In this document: piece after piece, positions 8,788-20,529 of the stretch
How positions within the stretch are numbered: position 1 is the first letter of the stretch
How the letters are laid out: every line of letters begins with the position of its first letter
Program-made: the position numbers and the translations under genes
From: Martinezella rhizogenes
GTDB taxonomy: Bacteria; Pseudomonadota; Alphaproteobacteria; Rhizobiales; Rhizobiaceae
DNA: 64,000 nucleotides
Assembly (NCBI GenBank): GCA_013322215.1
Contig: JAAMEZ010000006.1
Location: 496,001-560,000 of the forward strand
Direction: 5' to 3'
The notes under the pieces: generated by a model
Databases searched by the model: none
What the model was told of the DNA's origin: nothing
Seen by the model: the letters and a program-made list of their open reading frames with translations, nothing else

Positions 8788-9588
8788 CTAGAAGAACTCA
8801 TCCAGCAGCTGATAGTATGCCATCTTTTCGGCTTTCGGTTCAAAATCGCCATAGACCTTCAAAAACTCGGCAACCAATTCCTCCCCGAAATTGTATTCGA
8901 TGCTGCCGCAGGCAAGCGCAATATCCTGATGACGATCGGCAATGCCGAGACGGCCGCAATCGATATAGCCGCTGAATCTATCGCCATCGACTACAAAATT
9001 CGGAAGGCATGCATCACCATGGGTGACGACGAAATCCTCCGTTGACGGTCGCTTGGCCTCAAGCTCACGGAAAAGATCCTCTGTCGACCTTCCCAACCGG
9101 GCCTCATCGAAATCGTTCTCGTCGACGCGTCCGGCAAGCAAGCGCGCCCTTGCAGCGCCAATTCTGTTCTCCAGCCGGTGATCGAAGGGACATGCAGCGA
9201 TGTCGACAGCGTGCAATCGCCGCAAAGCATCCGCGAGAAGTCGCACGCGTTCGATCGGCTGTAACCGCGCCGCGCTGACGAGATCTCTGCCGGGAAGAGC
9301 ACTCATCAAAAGCCATTCACGCTCGTCCTCCTGCTCGTGGGCGATAACTTCCGGGCAGGCAAGGCCCCGAGAGGTCAGCCATTGCAGCCTTGCAACCTCA
9401 CCCGCCAGCTCGCCCAAGGGATCAACCGGCTCGGTCTTGAGATAAACAGGCGCGCGTCCATCGGCTTCAAGCCGGAAGACATGGGCCGAGGAGCGGCCGA
9501 GTGCATCCTGCCGCCATTCGTATCCAGCCAACGCATCGCGCAGACGGACCGGAATGGATGTTTCCATGAATTGCGGCTTGCTCGCCAT
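8788..9588 (-). CDS. APH(3')-type aminoglycoside phosphotransferase family protein
   Basis: A 266-residue kinase of the APH(3') family, close to the family's normal length. The catalytic loop HGDACLPN lies at about residues 190-197 (Asp192 as base), and the metal-binding IDCGRLGIADRHQDIAL block follows at 209-225, both in the form found in APH(3')-II. These enzymes phosphorylate the 3'-hydroxyl of kanamycin or neomycin with ATP. The ATG at 9588 is preferred over the GTG 6 bases upstream because GAGG is better spaced to it. No transposon surrounds it, so it looks like a native chromosomal gene. Whether it gives resistance cannot be told. Confidence 0.85.
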   Translation of the reverse strand: MASKPQFMETSIPVRLRDALAGYEWRQDALGRSSAHVFRLEADGRAPVYLKTEPVDPLGELAGEVARLQWLTSRGLACPEVIAHEQEDEREWLLMSALPGRDLVSAARLQPIERVRLLADALRRLHAVDIAACPFDHRLENRIGAARARLLAGRVDENDFDEARLGRSTEDLFRELEAKRPSTEDFVVTHGDACLPNFVVDGDRFSGYIDCGRLGIADRHQDIALACGSIEYNFGEELVAEFLKVYGDFEPKAEKMAYYQLLDEFF

Positions 9589-9618
9589 GCTCACCCCTCG
9601 ATGCCCCTATCGTCAATG

Positions 9619-9648
9619 AAAAGCCCGGCTCGCTTTCGCGAACCGGGC
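9619..9648 (-). terminator. Intrinsic terminator of rpoD
   Basis: An 11-bp stem (9623-9633 with 9638-9648, one mismatch) closed by a TTTC loop and followed on the minus strand by four T residues, 40 bases after the rpoD stop. This is a standard rho-independent terminator. Confidence 0.85.
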
Positions 9649-9687
9649 CATATTTTGTAAACTGCCGATTTCGGCTTGCGCCAGGCC

Positions 9688-11748
<2,061 letters not shown>

Positions 11749-12197
11749 CTCTATATCGTCGCTTTCCCTGACGCTGCAAACTTACACGCGGTGAAACAAT
11801 CACTCTGGCTGGCGCGCCCTGCACCAGCCGCGACTCACCGACGAACACCTAACGGAATGACCTTTAATGCCCGATTAACCACGATCACCGCCACCGGAGT
11901 GCAAAGCTGGATTGCGTTTGGATTTCCGGCCATGATATTAGGTGATCCGCTCGATCCAGTTTACCGTTCTTTCCGAAGTCAAACGGTGATTCCCAGAATT
12001 TTAGTTCTCGTCAAGCTTTTCCAGCAAAAAAGCCCGTTAAATACGTGAAAAAGCCTTATCCACAGGCTTCGCACGCCGCAATTAATTGTTTCCCGTATTT
12101 AGGAAGTCCCCGCGCGATGACAAGAGCATTCTAAACAAAGCCTGACATTTCCAGCATCGGCAGGTATTGCCGAGGCCGGAAGTGTGTCCGAATAGCA
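11749..12197. other. 449-base intergenic region upstream of rpoD
   Basis: This gap lies behind tdh and before rpoD, both on the minus strand. It should hold the rpoD promoter(s). A perfect DnaA-box consensus, TTATCCACA, lies at 12056-12064 on the plus strand. A small 6-bp hairpin (12157-12173) lies 25-40 bases after the tdh stop and may be part of its 3' end, but it lacks a T tract. I see no convincing gene or structured RNA. Confidence 0.6.
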
Positions 12198-13235
12198 TCA
12201 ATTCCAGTCCATAACCACCTTGCCGGAGTTGCCCGAACGCATGGCTTCGAAGCCATCGCGAAAATCATCGATGCCGATACGGTGGGTGATGACGGGCGAT
12301 ACATCGAGACCGCCCTGAACGAAGGCAATCATCTTGTACCAGGTCTCGAACATCTCGCGGCCGTAGATGCCCTTCAGGTTCAGCATCTTGAAGATGACCT
12401 TGTTCCAGTCGATCTCGAAGCCGGCCGGCGCAATACCGAGAATGGCGATCTTGCCGCCATTATTCATCTTGTCGATCATGTCGCGGAAGGCGGGCGCGGC
12501 ACCCGACATTTCCAGGCCGACGTCGAAACCTTCTGTCATGCCGACGGATTTCATCACATCTGCAAGATTCTCCTTGGAAGCATCGACGACGTGATCGATA
12601 CCGACTTTGCGGGCAAGCGCCAGCCGGGTCGGGTTGATGTCGGTGATGACGACCTTGCGCGCGCCGGAGCGCTTGGCGACCATCGCCCCCATGATGCCGA
12701 TCGGTCCCGCGCCAGTCACAAGCACGTCCTCGCCGACGAGATCGAAGGAGAGCGCGGTGTGGACCGCATTACCGAACGGATCGAAGATCGCAGCGATTTC
12801 ATCCGGAATGTCGTCGGGGATCGGCACGACGTTGGATTCGGGAATGCAGACGAATTCGCCGAAGGAGCCGGGACGATTGACGCCGACGCCGAGCGTGTTG
12901 CGGCAAAGATGGCCCCTGCCCGCCCGGCAATTGCGACATTTGCCACAGACGATGTGGCCTTCGCCCGAGACGCGCTCGCCGACGTGATATTTCGTGACGG
13001 CCGAGCCGATTTCGGCGATCTCGCCGCAGAATTCATGACCAACGACCATTGGCACCGGAATGGTCTTCTGCGCCCATTGATCCCAGTTCCAGATATGCAC
13101 ATCGGTCCCGCAAATCGCCGACTTCCTGACTCGGATCAGGACATCGTTCGGCCCGACCTCCGGAACCGGGACATGCTCCATCCACAGCCCGACTTCCGGC
13201 TTGGCTTTGACCAACGCTTTCATCATGTTCGACAT
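12198..13235 (-). CDS. tdh: L-threonine 3-dehydrogenase
   Basis: A 345-residue zinc-dependent medium-chain dehydrogenase that oxidises L-threonine to 2-amino-3-ketobutyrate with NAD+. Seen motifs: the catalytic zinc site with Cys in [12 protein letters not shown] (about 41-53) and [12 protein letters not shown] (66-77), the structural zinc cluster [15 protein letters not shown] (97-111), and the nucleotide-binding [14 protein letters not shown] (about 168-181). The two zinc sites and the length match Tdh of E. coli. It lies 21 bases behind kbl, which encodes the next enzyme, so the two form a kbl-tdh operon as in many bacteria. Confidence 0.95.
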   Translation of the reverse strand: MSNMMKALVKAKPEVGLWMEHVPVPEVGPNDVLIRVRKSAICGTDVHIWNWDQWAQKTIPVPMVVGHEFCGEIAEIGSAVTKYHVGERVSGEGHIVCGKCRNCRAGRGHLCRNTLGVGVNRPGSFGEFVCIPESNVVPIPDDIPDEIAAIFDPFGNAVHTALSFDLVGEDVLVTGAGPIGIMGAMVAKRSGARKVVITDINPTRLALARKVGIDHVVDASKENLADVMKSVGMTEGFDVGLEMSGAAPAFRDMIDKMNNGGKIAILGIAPAGFEIDWNKVIFKMLNLKGIYGREMFETWYKMIAFVQGGLDVSPVITHRIGIDDFRDGFEAMRSGNSGKVVMDWN

Positions 13236-13256
13236 GATCGGTTCTCTCCAACCAAT

Positions 13257-14444
13257 TCAAATGATTCCGAGTTCTTTTCCGGCTTCCGCGAAGGCTGCGA
13301 TCGCCCTTTCGACATCGGCCTTCGAATGGGCGGCCGACATCTGCGTTCGTATACGCGCCTGGCCCTTGGGCACGACAGGGAAAGAGAAGCCGATGACATA
13401 AACGCCCTTCTTCAGCATCAGTGCCGCCATGTCCTGCGCGAGTTTCGCGTCGCCGAGCATCACGGGAATGATCGGGTGATCGGCGCCGGCAAGCGTGAAA
13501 CCCAGTTTCGTCATTTCGCTGCGGAAGAGCTCGGCATTGCCCTGAAGCCGCGCCCGCAGCTCGCCGCCGTTTTCGATCAGATCGAAGACTTTCAGCGATG
13601 CAGCCGCGATGACCGGCGCCAGAGTATTGGAGAAGAGATAGGGGCGCGAGCGCTGCCGTAGCCATTCGACGACCTCGCCTCTGGCAGAGGTGTAGCCGCC
13701 GGACGCGCCGCCGAGCGCCTTGCCGAGTGTGCCGGTGATGATGTCCACCCGGCCTTCGACACCGCAATGCTCAGCCGATCCCCGGCCATACTTGCCGACG
13801 AAGCCAACCGCATGGCTGTCATCGACCATGACCATCGCGCCATATTTCTCCGCCAGATCGCAGACGCCGCCGAGATTGGCGATGATGCCGTCCATGGAGA
13901 AGACGCCGTCTGTCGCGATCAGCTTGAAGCGGCTGCCCTCGGCCTTCTTCAGCTCTTCTTCCAAAGCCGCCATGTCGTTGTTGGCGTAGCGGAAGCGCTT
14001 CGCCTTGGAGAGCCGCACCCCATCGATGATCGAGGCGTGATTGAGGGCATCCGAGATGATGGCATCTTCTTCCGACAGCAGCGTCTCGAACAACCCGCCA
14101 TTGGCATCGAAGCAGGACGAATAAAGGATCGTCGCTTCCATGCCGAGGAAGGCCGAGATCCGCGCCTCGAGCTGCTTGTGCTCCTCCTGGGTGCCGCAGA
14201 TGAAGCGAACCGAGGCCATACCGTAGCCATAGCGATCGAGCGCCTTCTTCGCGGCCTCAGCGAGCTCCTCGTTGTCGGCGAGGCCGAGATAGTTGTTGGC
14301 ACAGAAATTGAGAACGCGCGCGCCGCCAAGCACGGCGATCTCGCCGGCCTGCTTGGAGGTGATGACGCGCTCGGCCTTGTAGAGGCCGGCTTCTTTCAGG
14401 CCGAGAAGTTCGTTGCGCAGATGGGATATGAACGCTGAAGTCAT
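13257..14444 (-). CDS. kbl: Glycine C-acetyltransferase (2-amino-3-ketobutyrate CoA ligase)
   Basis: A 395-residue PLP enzyme of the alpha-oxoamine synthase family. It cleaves 2-amino-3-ketobutyrate with CoA to glycine and acetyl-CoA, completing threonine breakdown begun by Tdh. Visible hallmarks: [12 protein letters not shown] near residue 47, the [13 protein letters not shown] segment (about 83-95), [16 protein letters not shown] (about 208-223), and the PLP-lysine motif [14 protein letters not shown] (about 237-250). It is the promoter-proximal gene of the kbl-tdh operon. The divergent upstream gap of 262 bases separates it from an SDR gene. In E. coli this operon is controlled by Lrp; no clear Lrp site was identified here. 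Confidence 0.95.
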   Translation of the reverse strand: MTSAFISHLRNELLGLKEAGLYKAERVITSKQAGEIAVLGGARVLNFCANNYLGLADNEELAEAAKKALDRYGYGMASVRFICGTQEEHKQLEARISAFLGMEATILYSSCFDANGGLFETLLSEEDAIISDALNHASIIDGVRLSKAKRFRYANNDMAALEEELKKAEGSRFKLIATDGVFSMDGIIANLGGVCDLAEKYGAMVMVDDSHAVGFVGKYGRGSAEHCGVEGRVDIITGTLGKALGGASGGYTSARGEVVEWLRQRSRPYLFSNTLAPVIAAASLKVFDLIENGGELRARLQGNAELFRSEMTKLGFTLAGADHPIIPVMLGDAKLAQDMAALMLKKGVYVIGFSFPVVPKGQARIRTQMSAAHSKADVERAIAAFAEAGKELGII

Positions 14445-14706
14445 GGTCGCATTCCGATGCTGGTCAAAGTGCCTAATTAATCAAGGAATAACATAGGATC
14501 TGGCCGCTTGCTGCATCCAGCAGCGGCAAAAATGCGCAACACGGTGACGTCGGCGCGATAGGGCGCAGTTTCGATATTATCTGTCAAACCGACCGGCTTG
14601 CGCGCAACTTCTTGGCCCGATTTCGGCGATTGCTGTCGTAAAAATTACTTGACTGAGTCCACTATTTTGCATCAGATTGATGCTGGCCTGAAGATGAGGG
14701 AGAGCC

Positions 14707-15477
14707 ATGAACATATTTCACAGATTCTCCCTTGCAGGGCGAGTTGCCCTCGTTACGGGCGGTGGACGCGGGCTCGGATTTGAGATGGCAAAGGCGCTCG
14801 CCGATGCCGGCGCCCACGTCATCATCAACGGACGGACTGCGACGACGCTGAACACGGCCGTCGAGGCCATCCAGGCGAAAGGTGGTTCGGCGGAAGCCGC
14901 CGCCTTCGACATTGCCGACCGCGACGCGCAGGGCGCGGCAATGAATGACATCGAGAAAAGCCACGGCCGGCTCGACATATTGATCAACAACGTTGGTGCC
15001 CGCGACAGACGCTCGCTGGCCGATTTCGACGACGAGGCGATCCTCGCCTTGCTCAACACCGATCTCGCCGCCTCTATCATGCTCTCCCGCGATGCCGCGC
15101 GCCTAATGAAACGAAATAATCATGGGCGACTGATCTCGGTAACCTCGATCAGTGGACAGGTCGTCATGCCGGGCGATTGTGTCTACCCCGCCGCCAAGCA
15201 GGGGCTGACGGGTCTCATGCGCGGCATGGCGGTGGAGTTTGGCCCTCACGGCATCACCAGTAACGCCATTGCGCCAGGCTGGTTCGCAACGGAAACCAAC
15301 GCCGCGATGGCTGCGAACGAAGAGTTGACCCCGTTCGTGCGCCAGCGCATCCCCGTTCAGCGCTGGGGGCGGCCGGACGAGATCGCCGGAGCCGCGCTAT
15401 TCCTTGCCAGCGACGCGGCGTCCTTCGTCAACGGCCATGTCCTGACCGTCGACGGCGGCATGACCGTGCGGATGTGA
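14707..15477 (+). CDS. SDR family NAD(P)-dependent oxidoreductase (gluconate 5-dehydrogenase-like)
   Basis: A 256-residue classical short-chain dehydrogenase. It has the nucleotide-binding [15 protein letters not shown] (about 17-31), NNVGARD (about 96-102), the catalytic Ser in SVTSISGQ, and the YPAAK motif (Tyr-x-x-x-Lys) at about 160-164. The C-terminal [20 protein letters not shown] block is standard for the family. Overall it most resembles gluconate 5-dehydrogenases and 3-oxoacyl reductases; the substrate is not settled. It is divergent from kbl and converges on recQ with a 26-base gap. An AGGGAG ribosome site precedes the ATG. Confidence 0.85.
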   Translation: MNIFHRFSLAGRVALVTGGGRGLGFEMAKALADAGAHVIINGRTATTLNTAVEAIQAKGGSAEAAAFDIADRDAQGAAMNDIEKSHGRLDILINNVGARDRRSLADFDDEAILALLNTDLAASIMLSRDAARLMKRNNHGRLISVTSISGQVVMPGDCVYPAAKQGLTGLMRGMAVEFGPHGITSNAIAPGWFATETNAAMAANEELTPFVRQRIPVQRWGRPDEIAGAALFLASDAASFVNGHVLTVDGGMTVRM

Positions 15478-15503
15478 CGCGTCGACAGCCGAGCTTCGGC
15501 ACG

Positions 15504-17384
15504 TCACCGGCTGGTGAATTCCGAAATTACGGCGAGGAACGCATCGCCGTAGCGTTCAAGCTTCGATTGTCCGACACCGGAAATCTCAAGCAGAGCCTTG
15601 CGGCTGTCCGGCCGCTCGGTCGCAAAGGCAATCAGCGTCGTATCCGGGAAGACGACATAGGGCGGCACGCCCAATTCCTTGGCGATCCGGGTGCGCTCGG
15701 CGCGCAGCGCATCGAAGAGGAGCTGGTTCTCGCCGGCAAGACCATGCGCCTGCTTCTCCGGTCGCCCCGCCTTCTTGCCGCGGCGGCCCGGCTCAGGCCG
15801 ATCCTTGCGGAAGAACACCTGCCGCTCGCGCTTGAAAACCGCCCTCGCCTGCTCCTCGAGCTTCATGGCGCCGAAGGCCGTGTGATCGATGCTGATGAAG
15901 CCGTTTGCCAATAATTGCCGGAAGATCGATTGCCAGGTGCGGGAAGGAATATCCTTTCCAGCGCCGAAAACCGGCATGTCGACATGGCCGAAGCGCTCGG
16001 TCTTCTCGTTGACCGTGCCGATGAGCACATCGATGACGTGGCCGGTGCCGAAACGTTCGCCGGTACGATAGACCGCAGCGAGCGCCTTGATCGCCGCTTC
16101 CGTGCCGTCCCAGGTCTCGACAGGCTTCAGGCAGGTATCGCAATTGCCGCAACCGCCGCCATGCGCCTCGCCGAAATGCGCGAGGATCGACTGGCGCCGG
16201 CATCCGGCCGTTTCGCAGATCGCGAGCAGCGCATTGAGCTTTGCCCGTTCCACCCGCTTGATTTCCTCGGATGCGCCGCCCTCGTCGATCATCCGACGCC
16301 GCTGGATGACATCGGCCATGCCATAGGCCATCCAGACATTCGAAGAGAGGCCATCGCGCCCAGCACGACCCGTCTCCTGATAATAAGCCTCGACGGAACC
16401 CGGCAGATCGAGATGGGCGACATAGCGCACATTCGGCTTGTCGATGCCCATGCCGAAGGCGACCGTTGCCACCAGGCACAGGTCTTCCTCCTTCAGGAAG
16501 GCATCCTGATTGGCATCACGAAGCGCCCGATCCATGCCGGCATGGTAAGGGAGCGCGCGAACACCCTGTCCGTTCAGCCACTCGGCCGTATCCTCGACCT
16601 TGGCGCGCGACAGACAATAGACAATGCCGCTATCGCCGCGATGGCCGTCGAGAAAGCGCAGCAATTGCTGGCGCGGCTGATCGCGCTCGACAATCTCATA
16701 GGTGATGTTCGGGCGGTCGAAGCTGGTCGTGAAGACCTTGGCATCGTCGAGAGCCAGCCGCTCGATGATGTCGTCGCGGGTATGCGGATCGGCCGTTGCC
16801 GTCAGCGCGATGCGCGGAACACCGGGAAAAAGCTCGGCAAGCCTGCCGAGATCCCGATATTCCGGCCTGAAATCATGGCCCCATTGCGAGACGCAATGCG
16901 CTTCGTCGATCGCGAAAAGCGCGATCCTCGCCTTGCCAAGCATCTGGCAGAAGCCTTCCGTCGCGATGCGTTCCGGCGTCACATAGAGCAGATCGAGCTT
17001 GCCCGCGGAAATGGCGCGATAGACATCGCTCGCCTCTTCGCGCGACAGGGACGAATTCAGGGCCGCCGCCCGGATGCCGAGCTGCTTCATCGCCTCTACC
17101 TGATCCCGCATCAGGGCGATCAGCGGCGAGACGACGATGCCGATACCATCGCGGCAAAGCGCGGGGATCTGAAAACACAGCGACTTGCCGGCACCGGTCG
17201 GAAACAGCACGACGGCGTCGCCGCCGGAAACGACATGCTCCACCACCTGCTGCTGCTTGCCGCGAAAGGCCGAGTAGCCATAGACACGCTTCAATATATC
17301 GAGCGGCGCCGGCGCACCGGTGCGCTCGCCGAACAATGCGTCGTCTGCGGAAAATCGCGGCTCTTGTCTTTCAGGCTGAGGCAT
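15504..17384 (-). CDS. recQ: ATP-dependent DNA helicase RecQ
   Basis: A 626-residue 3'-5' DNA helicase of recombination and repair. Domains in order: helicase core with Walker [16 protein letters not shown] (about 61-75), the DEAH box [18 protein letters not shown] (about 159-176), and motif [12 protein letters not shown] (about 335-345); the RecQ C-terminal zinc site with Cys in [16 protein letters not shown] and CGNCDTC (about 390-419); a winged helix; and an HRDC domain from about 545 to the end. The ATG is 7 bases after the dnaG stop, so the two are almost surely co-transcribed. Confidence 0.96.
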   Translation of the reverse strand: MPQPERQEPRFSADDALFGERTGAPAPLDILKRVYGYSAFRGKQQQVVEHVVSGGDAVVLFPTGAGKSLCFQIPALCRDGIGIVVSPLIALMRDQVEAMKQLGIRAAALNSSLSREEASDVYRAISAGKLDLLYVTPERIATEGFCQMLGKARIALFAIDEAHCVSQWGHDFRPEYRDLGRLAELFPGVPRIALTATADPHTRDDIIERLALDDAKVFTTSFDRPNITYEIVERDQPRQQLLRFLDGHRGDSGIVYCLSRAKVEDTAEWLNGQGVRALPYHAGMDRALRDANQDAFLKEEDLCLVATVAFGMGIDKPNVRYVAHLDLPGSVEAYYQETGRAGRDGLSSNVWMAYGMADVIQRRRMIDEGGASEEIKRVERAKLNALLAICETAGCRRQSILAHFGEAHGGGCGNCDTCLKPVETWDGTEAAIKALAAVYRTGERFGTGHVIDVLIGTVNEKTERFGHVDMPVFGAGKDIPSRTWQSIFRQLLANGFISIDHTAFGAMKLEEQARAVFKRERQVFFRKDRPEPGRRGKKAGRPEKQAHGLAGENQLLFDALRAERTRIAKELGVPPYVVFPDTTLIAFATERPDSRKALLEISGVGQSKLERYGDAFLAVISEFTSR

Positions 17385-17391
17385 CTATTCC

Positions 17392-19377
17392 CTATTTTCC
17401 AGCGGCACCTTTGACACGACCGGACAGGACGCCGAAGCCATCGATGATCGCTTCCTGATTTTCCAGACGCAGCGCCTCGAGCTGCACTTCCTGCAGGGCG
17501 CGAATCAACGGCTCGATCGCTTCACCGTCGCCTTCTTCGGTCGCCTCTGCAATAGCGCCTTCCAGCTCGATCTTGTGCCAGCGCAATGCTTTCGAACGCT
17601 TATGGAGCGCAAGCGCCTGGCGATAGCCCTCGCGCGCATCCTCCATGGCGGCTTCTTCGGTTGCCGTCCACAGACGGGCATTGCGAATCTGCTGTTCCAA
17701 ACCTTTCAGCAGGGCGCCGAAATCCTGTTCTTCCAATTGCTCGAGCAGTCGCTCACGGACGAGCTGAGGCCCGACCAGAGTTGCAGCCGCCCCGAGAACC
17801 GCGGACCAGAGCCGCTGAAGCTCGCGGCTGTCATAATCGATAGCAGCGATCTCGTCATATTCGTCCTGCAGTAGCGCCGGATGGTTGACGATGGTCAAGG
17901 CAAGCACGCTTTCGCGAAGGCTTGGAATATCCTGATGCCCCTTGATCATGGCCGAGCGCTGCAAACGATCGGATGCCGTCGTTGCCACCGCGGCCCCAGC
18001 GCGAGCCTGTCCGCCACGTCCTGCGAAGTTACGGCCATTGCCGTCACGGGAAAAACCACGCCCCGGCTGGCCACCTCGCTGGAACTGCGGCTGGAACAGC
18101 CCGTTCAGCCGCTCGCGCATATTCTGCTGATAATGGCGGCGCACATCTTCATCGCCGATGACCGAAACAATGCGTCGCAACCGCGCTTCCAGCTCCGCCC
18201 GCGCCTCCGGCGTCTCGAAAGCGCCGCTGCCGGCCTCCCTCGTCCATATCAGGTCGGCCAGCGGCTTTGCCTGCGCCAGCACCTTGTCGAACGGCGCACG
18301 TCCGTCTTGCCGCACGAGATCGTCTGGATCCTTGCCATCGGGCAACAGAGCAAAGCGCACGGTCCGGTTCGGCTTGATATGCGGCAACGCCAGATCGGCG
18401 GCGCGATTGGCGGCGCGGATACCGGCGCCATCGCCGTCGAAGCAGAGCACCGGCTCCGGCGTCATCTTCCAGAGGAGATCGAGCTGGCTCTCCGTCAGCG
18501 CCGTGCCGAGCGGCGCAACCGCATTCTCGACGCCAGCCTGATGCAGCGCGATGACATCCATATAGCCTTCGACCGCAATGATGGTGCCGGCACCATCGGC
18601 ACCTTGGGATGCACGACGCGCGCGCGTGAAATTGTAGAGTACATTGCCCTTGTGAAAGAGCTCGGTCTCGTTGGAGTTCAGATATTTCGCCGGCGCATCC
18701 GGCGACATCGCGCGGCCGCCGAAAGCGATCACCTTTTCCCTGGAAGAGAGAATCGGAAACATGATGCGGTCGCGGAAGCGATCGTAGGAAACCGGCACGT
18801 TCTCGTGCACGACGAGGCCGCAGGCTTCCATCTGCTCCTTCAGCACGCCCTTGCCGGCCAGATGCTCCTTCAGCGCATTGCGGCTATCCGGCGAATACCC
18901 CAAGCGGAAGGTTTCGATCGTGCGGCCGCTGAGCCCACGGTCGCGCAGATAGGCCCGCGCTTTCGCGCCATTGGCGGTCTGCAGCTGATCCTGAAAGAAC
19001 TGAGTCGCCATCTCCATGACATCGAGCAGCGACGTGCGCTCCTTCTCGCGCTTCGCCTCCATCGGATCGGCAACGGGCATGGGAACGCCGGCCATATCGG
19101 CGATCTGCTGCACCGCTTCCGGAAAGCTCAATCCCTCGAGCTCGGTCAGGAAGCGGAAATGATCACCAGTCACGCCACAGCCAAAGCAATGATAGCGCCC
19201 CTTGCGATCCTCGCAGTGGAAGCTCGGCGATTTCTCGCCATGAAACGGGCAGCAGGCCCAGTAATCGCCGCGCGGCACATTCGTCTTGCGCCGATCCCAG
19301 GTCACACGACGGCCGATCACGTCCGAAATCAAAACGCGGTCGCGAATCTCGTCGAGAAACGTATTGGAAAATCGCAT
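17392..19377 (-). CDS. dnaG: DNA primase
   Basis: The 661-residue primase that makes RNA primers at the replication fork. The N-terminal zinc finger is visible as CCPFHGEKSPSFHC followed by CFGCG (about 41-69). The TOPRIM domain includes VEGYMDVIALHQAG (about 262-275) and LCFDGDGAGIRAANRA (about 306-321). A Gly/Arg-rich linker (about 425-455) leads to the C-terminal helicase-binding region (about 475-661). Length is usual for alphaproteobacteria. It is followed by recQ (7-base gap) instead of rpoD, so the classical dnaG-rpoD order is interrupted here by recQ, the SDR gene and kbl-tdh. Confidence 0.97.
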   Translation of the reverse strand: MRFSNTFLDEIRDRVLISDVIGRRVTWDRRKTNVPRGDYWACCPFHGEKSPSFHCEDRKGRYHCFGCGVTGDHFRFLTELEGLSFPEAVQQIADMAGVPMPVADPMEAKREKERTSLLDVMEMATQFFQDQLQTANGAKARAYLRDRGLSGRTIETFRLGYSPDSRNALKEHLAGKGVLKEQMEACGLVVHENVPVSYDRFRDRIMFPILSSREKVIAFGGRAMSPDAPAKYLNSNETELFHKGNVLYNFTRARRASQGADGAGTIIAVEGYMDVIALHQAGVENAVAPLGTALTESQLDLLWKMTPEPVLCFDGDGAGIRAANRAADLALPHIKPNRTVRFALLPDGKDPDDLVRQDGRAPFDKVLAQAKPLADLIWTREAGSGAFETPEARAELEARLRRIVSVIGDEDVRRHYQQNMRERLNGLFQPQFQRGGQPGRGFSRDGNGRNFAGRGGQARAGAAVATTASDRLQRSAMIKGHQDIPSLRESVLALTIVNHPALLQDEYDEIAAIDYDSRELQRLWSAVLGAAATLVGPQLVRERLLEQLEEQDFGALLKGLEQQIRNARLWTATEEAAMEDAREGYRQALALHKRSKALRWHKIELEGAIAEATEEGDGEAIEPLIRALQEVQLEALRLENQEAIIDGFGVLSGRVKGAAGK

Positions 19378-19946
19378 GGCTACCTCTGGCTCATCCCATA
19401 TAAACAGGAATATCGGGCATTGCCACGACGACCCGGCCGCCTCCCACGCTATTCACAGCCCTTTGTCGGCGATTGCATTTTCGTCCTTCGATCACAACTC
19501 CGTGAACGCGGCGACGCATTTATTCGCATTCCTGTCGAAATCCCAGGCTGCGTTTGACAGGTCCGAAGCGCCCCAAAATTCCTTCAGCATGACCGGAACT
19601 GGCGTAGCTGCGCCCAGGGGAGTAACTATTTCGTACGCAAAAATCTGCGAAAAAGCAAAGGCTTGCACAGCCTATAGTCGGCAAACACGAACAAGAAAGA
19701 CGTCACAGACAATCAATGGCTGCAAAGCAATCGCGTCGAGGCGACACTCTCTGAAGGCGCATTTGCGGCAAGGTTCGTAAGCCAAACATTATTTTTTTGT
19801 AATTTGATTGTTGGTGTGCGCCGCAATAGCGTTCTTCTCACAGGGCGAGACAAGCCGGCGAAGAAACTTCTTTGCGACGCGACATGCCGAGACGCCCTGA
19901 CGAACCGGAAGCCACCAGGTACGGGCTTTCAGTTTAGGAGAGGGAA
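19378..19946. other. 569-base intergenic region between dnaG and a small secreted-protein gene
   Basis: This gap separates two divergent genes, so it should hold the dnaG-recQ promoter at its left and the promoter and leader of the 77-residue protein at its right. It is less GC-rich than the flanks and has an oligo-T run near 19791-19799. No frame in it looks real. I see no family-level RNA that I can name; a long untranslated leader for the right-hand gene is possible. Confidence 0.5.
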
Positions 19947-20180
19947 ATGCGCATTCTTATCGTACCCTTGGCAGCAGCAGCCATCTTCGCCACAGCTACC
20001 TATAGCTCGGCCATGATGACCGGCAGCGCCAGCGAAAAGAATGTGCTCTATGCCGGTGCGGGATATCAGCTGCCGGCGAATATGAAAGTTCCTGCCCTTA
20101 CGGCAGGCGTAAAGGTTCAAATGTCCGAACTGCCGCCGCAGGCATTGGCTTTGCCCCAGCAGATCAGGATTTTCAGATAA
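19947..20180 (+). CDS. Small secreted protein, unknown function
   Basis: A 77-residue protein with a Sec signal peptide (residues 1 to about 22; hydrophobic core IVPLAAAAIFATATY, cleavage near Ser-Ser-Ala). The mature part is about 55 residues, includes YAGAGYQLPANMKVPAL, has no cysteine, and ends QIRIFR. A strong AGGAGAGG ribosome site lies just before the ATG, and this supports a real gene despite its size. I do not recognise a family. It is followed by two hairpins (20192-20238 and 20303-20338). Confidence 0.7.
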   Translation: MRILIVPLAAAAIFATATYSSAMMTGSASEKNVLYAGAGYQLPANMKVPALTAGVKVQMSELPPQALALPQQIRIFR

Positions 20181-20191
20181 GTTCAGCAGAT

Positions 20192-20238
20192 ACTCAGGTG
20201 GGGCACCATCCCTACCCCCGGCGCCGCCCCACCTGAGT
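20192..20238 (+). repeat. Perfect 13-bp inverted repeat after the small secreted-protein gene
   Basis: ACTCAGGTGGGGC (20192-20204) pairs perfectly with GCCCCACCTGAGT (20226-20238) across a 21-base loop. It starts 11 bases after the stop codon at 20180. There is no T tract behind it, so it could be a 3'-end stabilising structure rather than a terminator. Confidence 0.7.
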
Positions 20239-20302
20239 GCCTTTGCAAAAGACGTTTGATTTTTGGGCCCCACCCTGCGTCATCAAACGTCAGCAAAGCG
20301 CA

Positions 20303-20345
20303 AGAAGGCAGGAGCTCCCCCAGCTCCTGCCTTCTCTAATTTTGG
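20303..20345 (+). terminator. Terminator-like hairpin
   Basis: A perfect 14-bp stem (AGAAGGCAGGAGCT at 20303-20316 with its complement at 20322-20335) with a five-C loop, followed by CTAATTTT. It lies 120 bases after the stop of the small secreted-protein gene and probably ends its transcript. Confidence 0.7.
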
Positions 20346-20529
20346 GCCAGCTCAATTTCGCGACAACACGAGTAGTCAACATATGCTGCGGAACATCTTT
20401 GGTTCGTCGCCGCGAGTATCTTGACGCAACGATATCGATCGATATCTTTTATTATCTACGTATATGCGATCTTAGTAATTATCTCGTCAGACAATTTGAA
20501 ACTTTGTTCAGTTGATCGGAGACGGTTGC

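Noticed and set aside
7706-8791. Plus-strand 361-codon Leu/Arg-rich frame opposite the DUF930 gene
   Set aside because: Arises from the repetitive Pro/Gln/Ala codons of the real gene; no plausible protein.
17881-19557. Plus-strand 558-codon frame opposite dnaG, and the similar one opposite recQ (15915-17414)
   Set aside because: Shadows of dnaG and recQ on the other strand; no domains.
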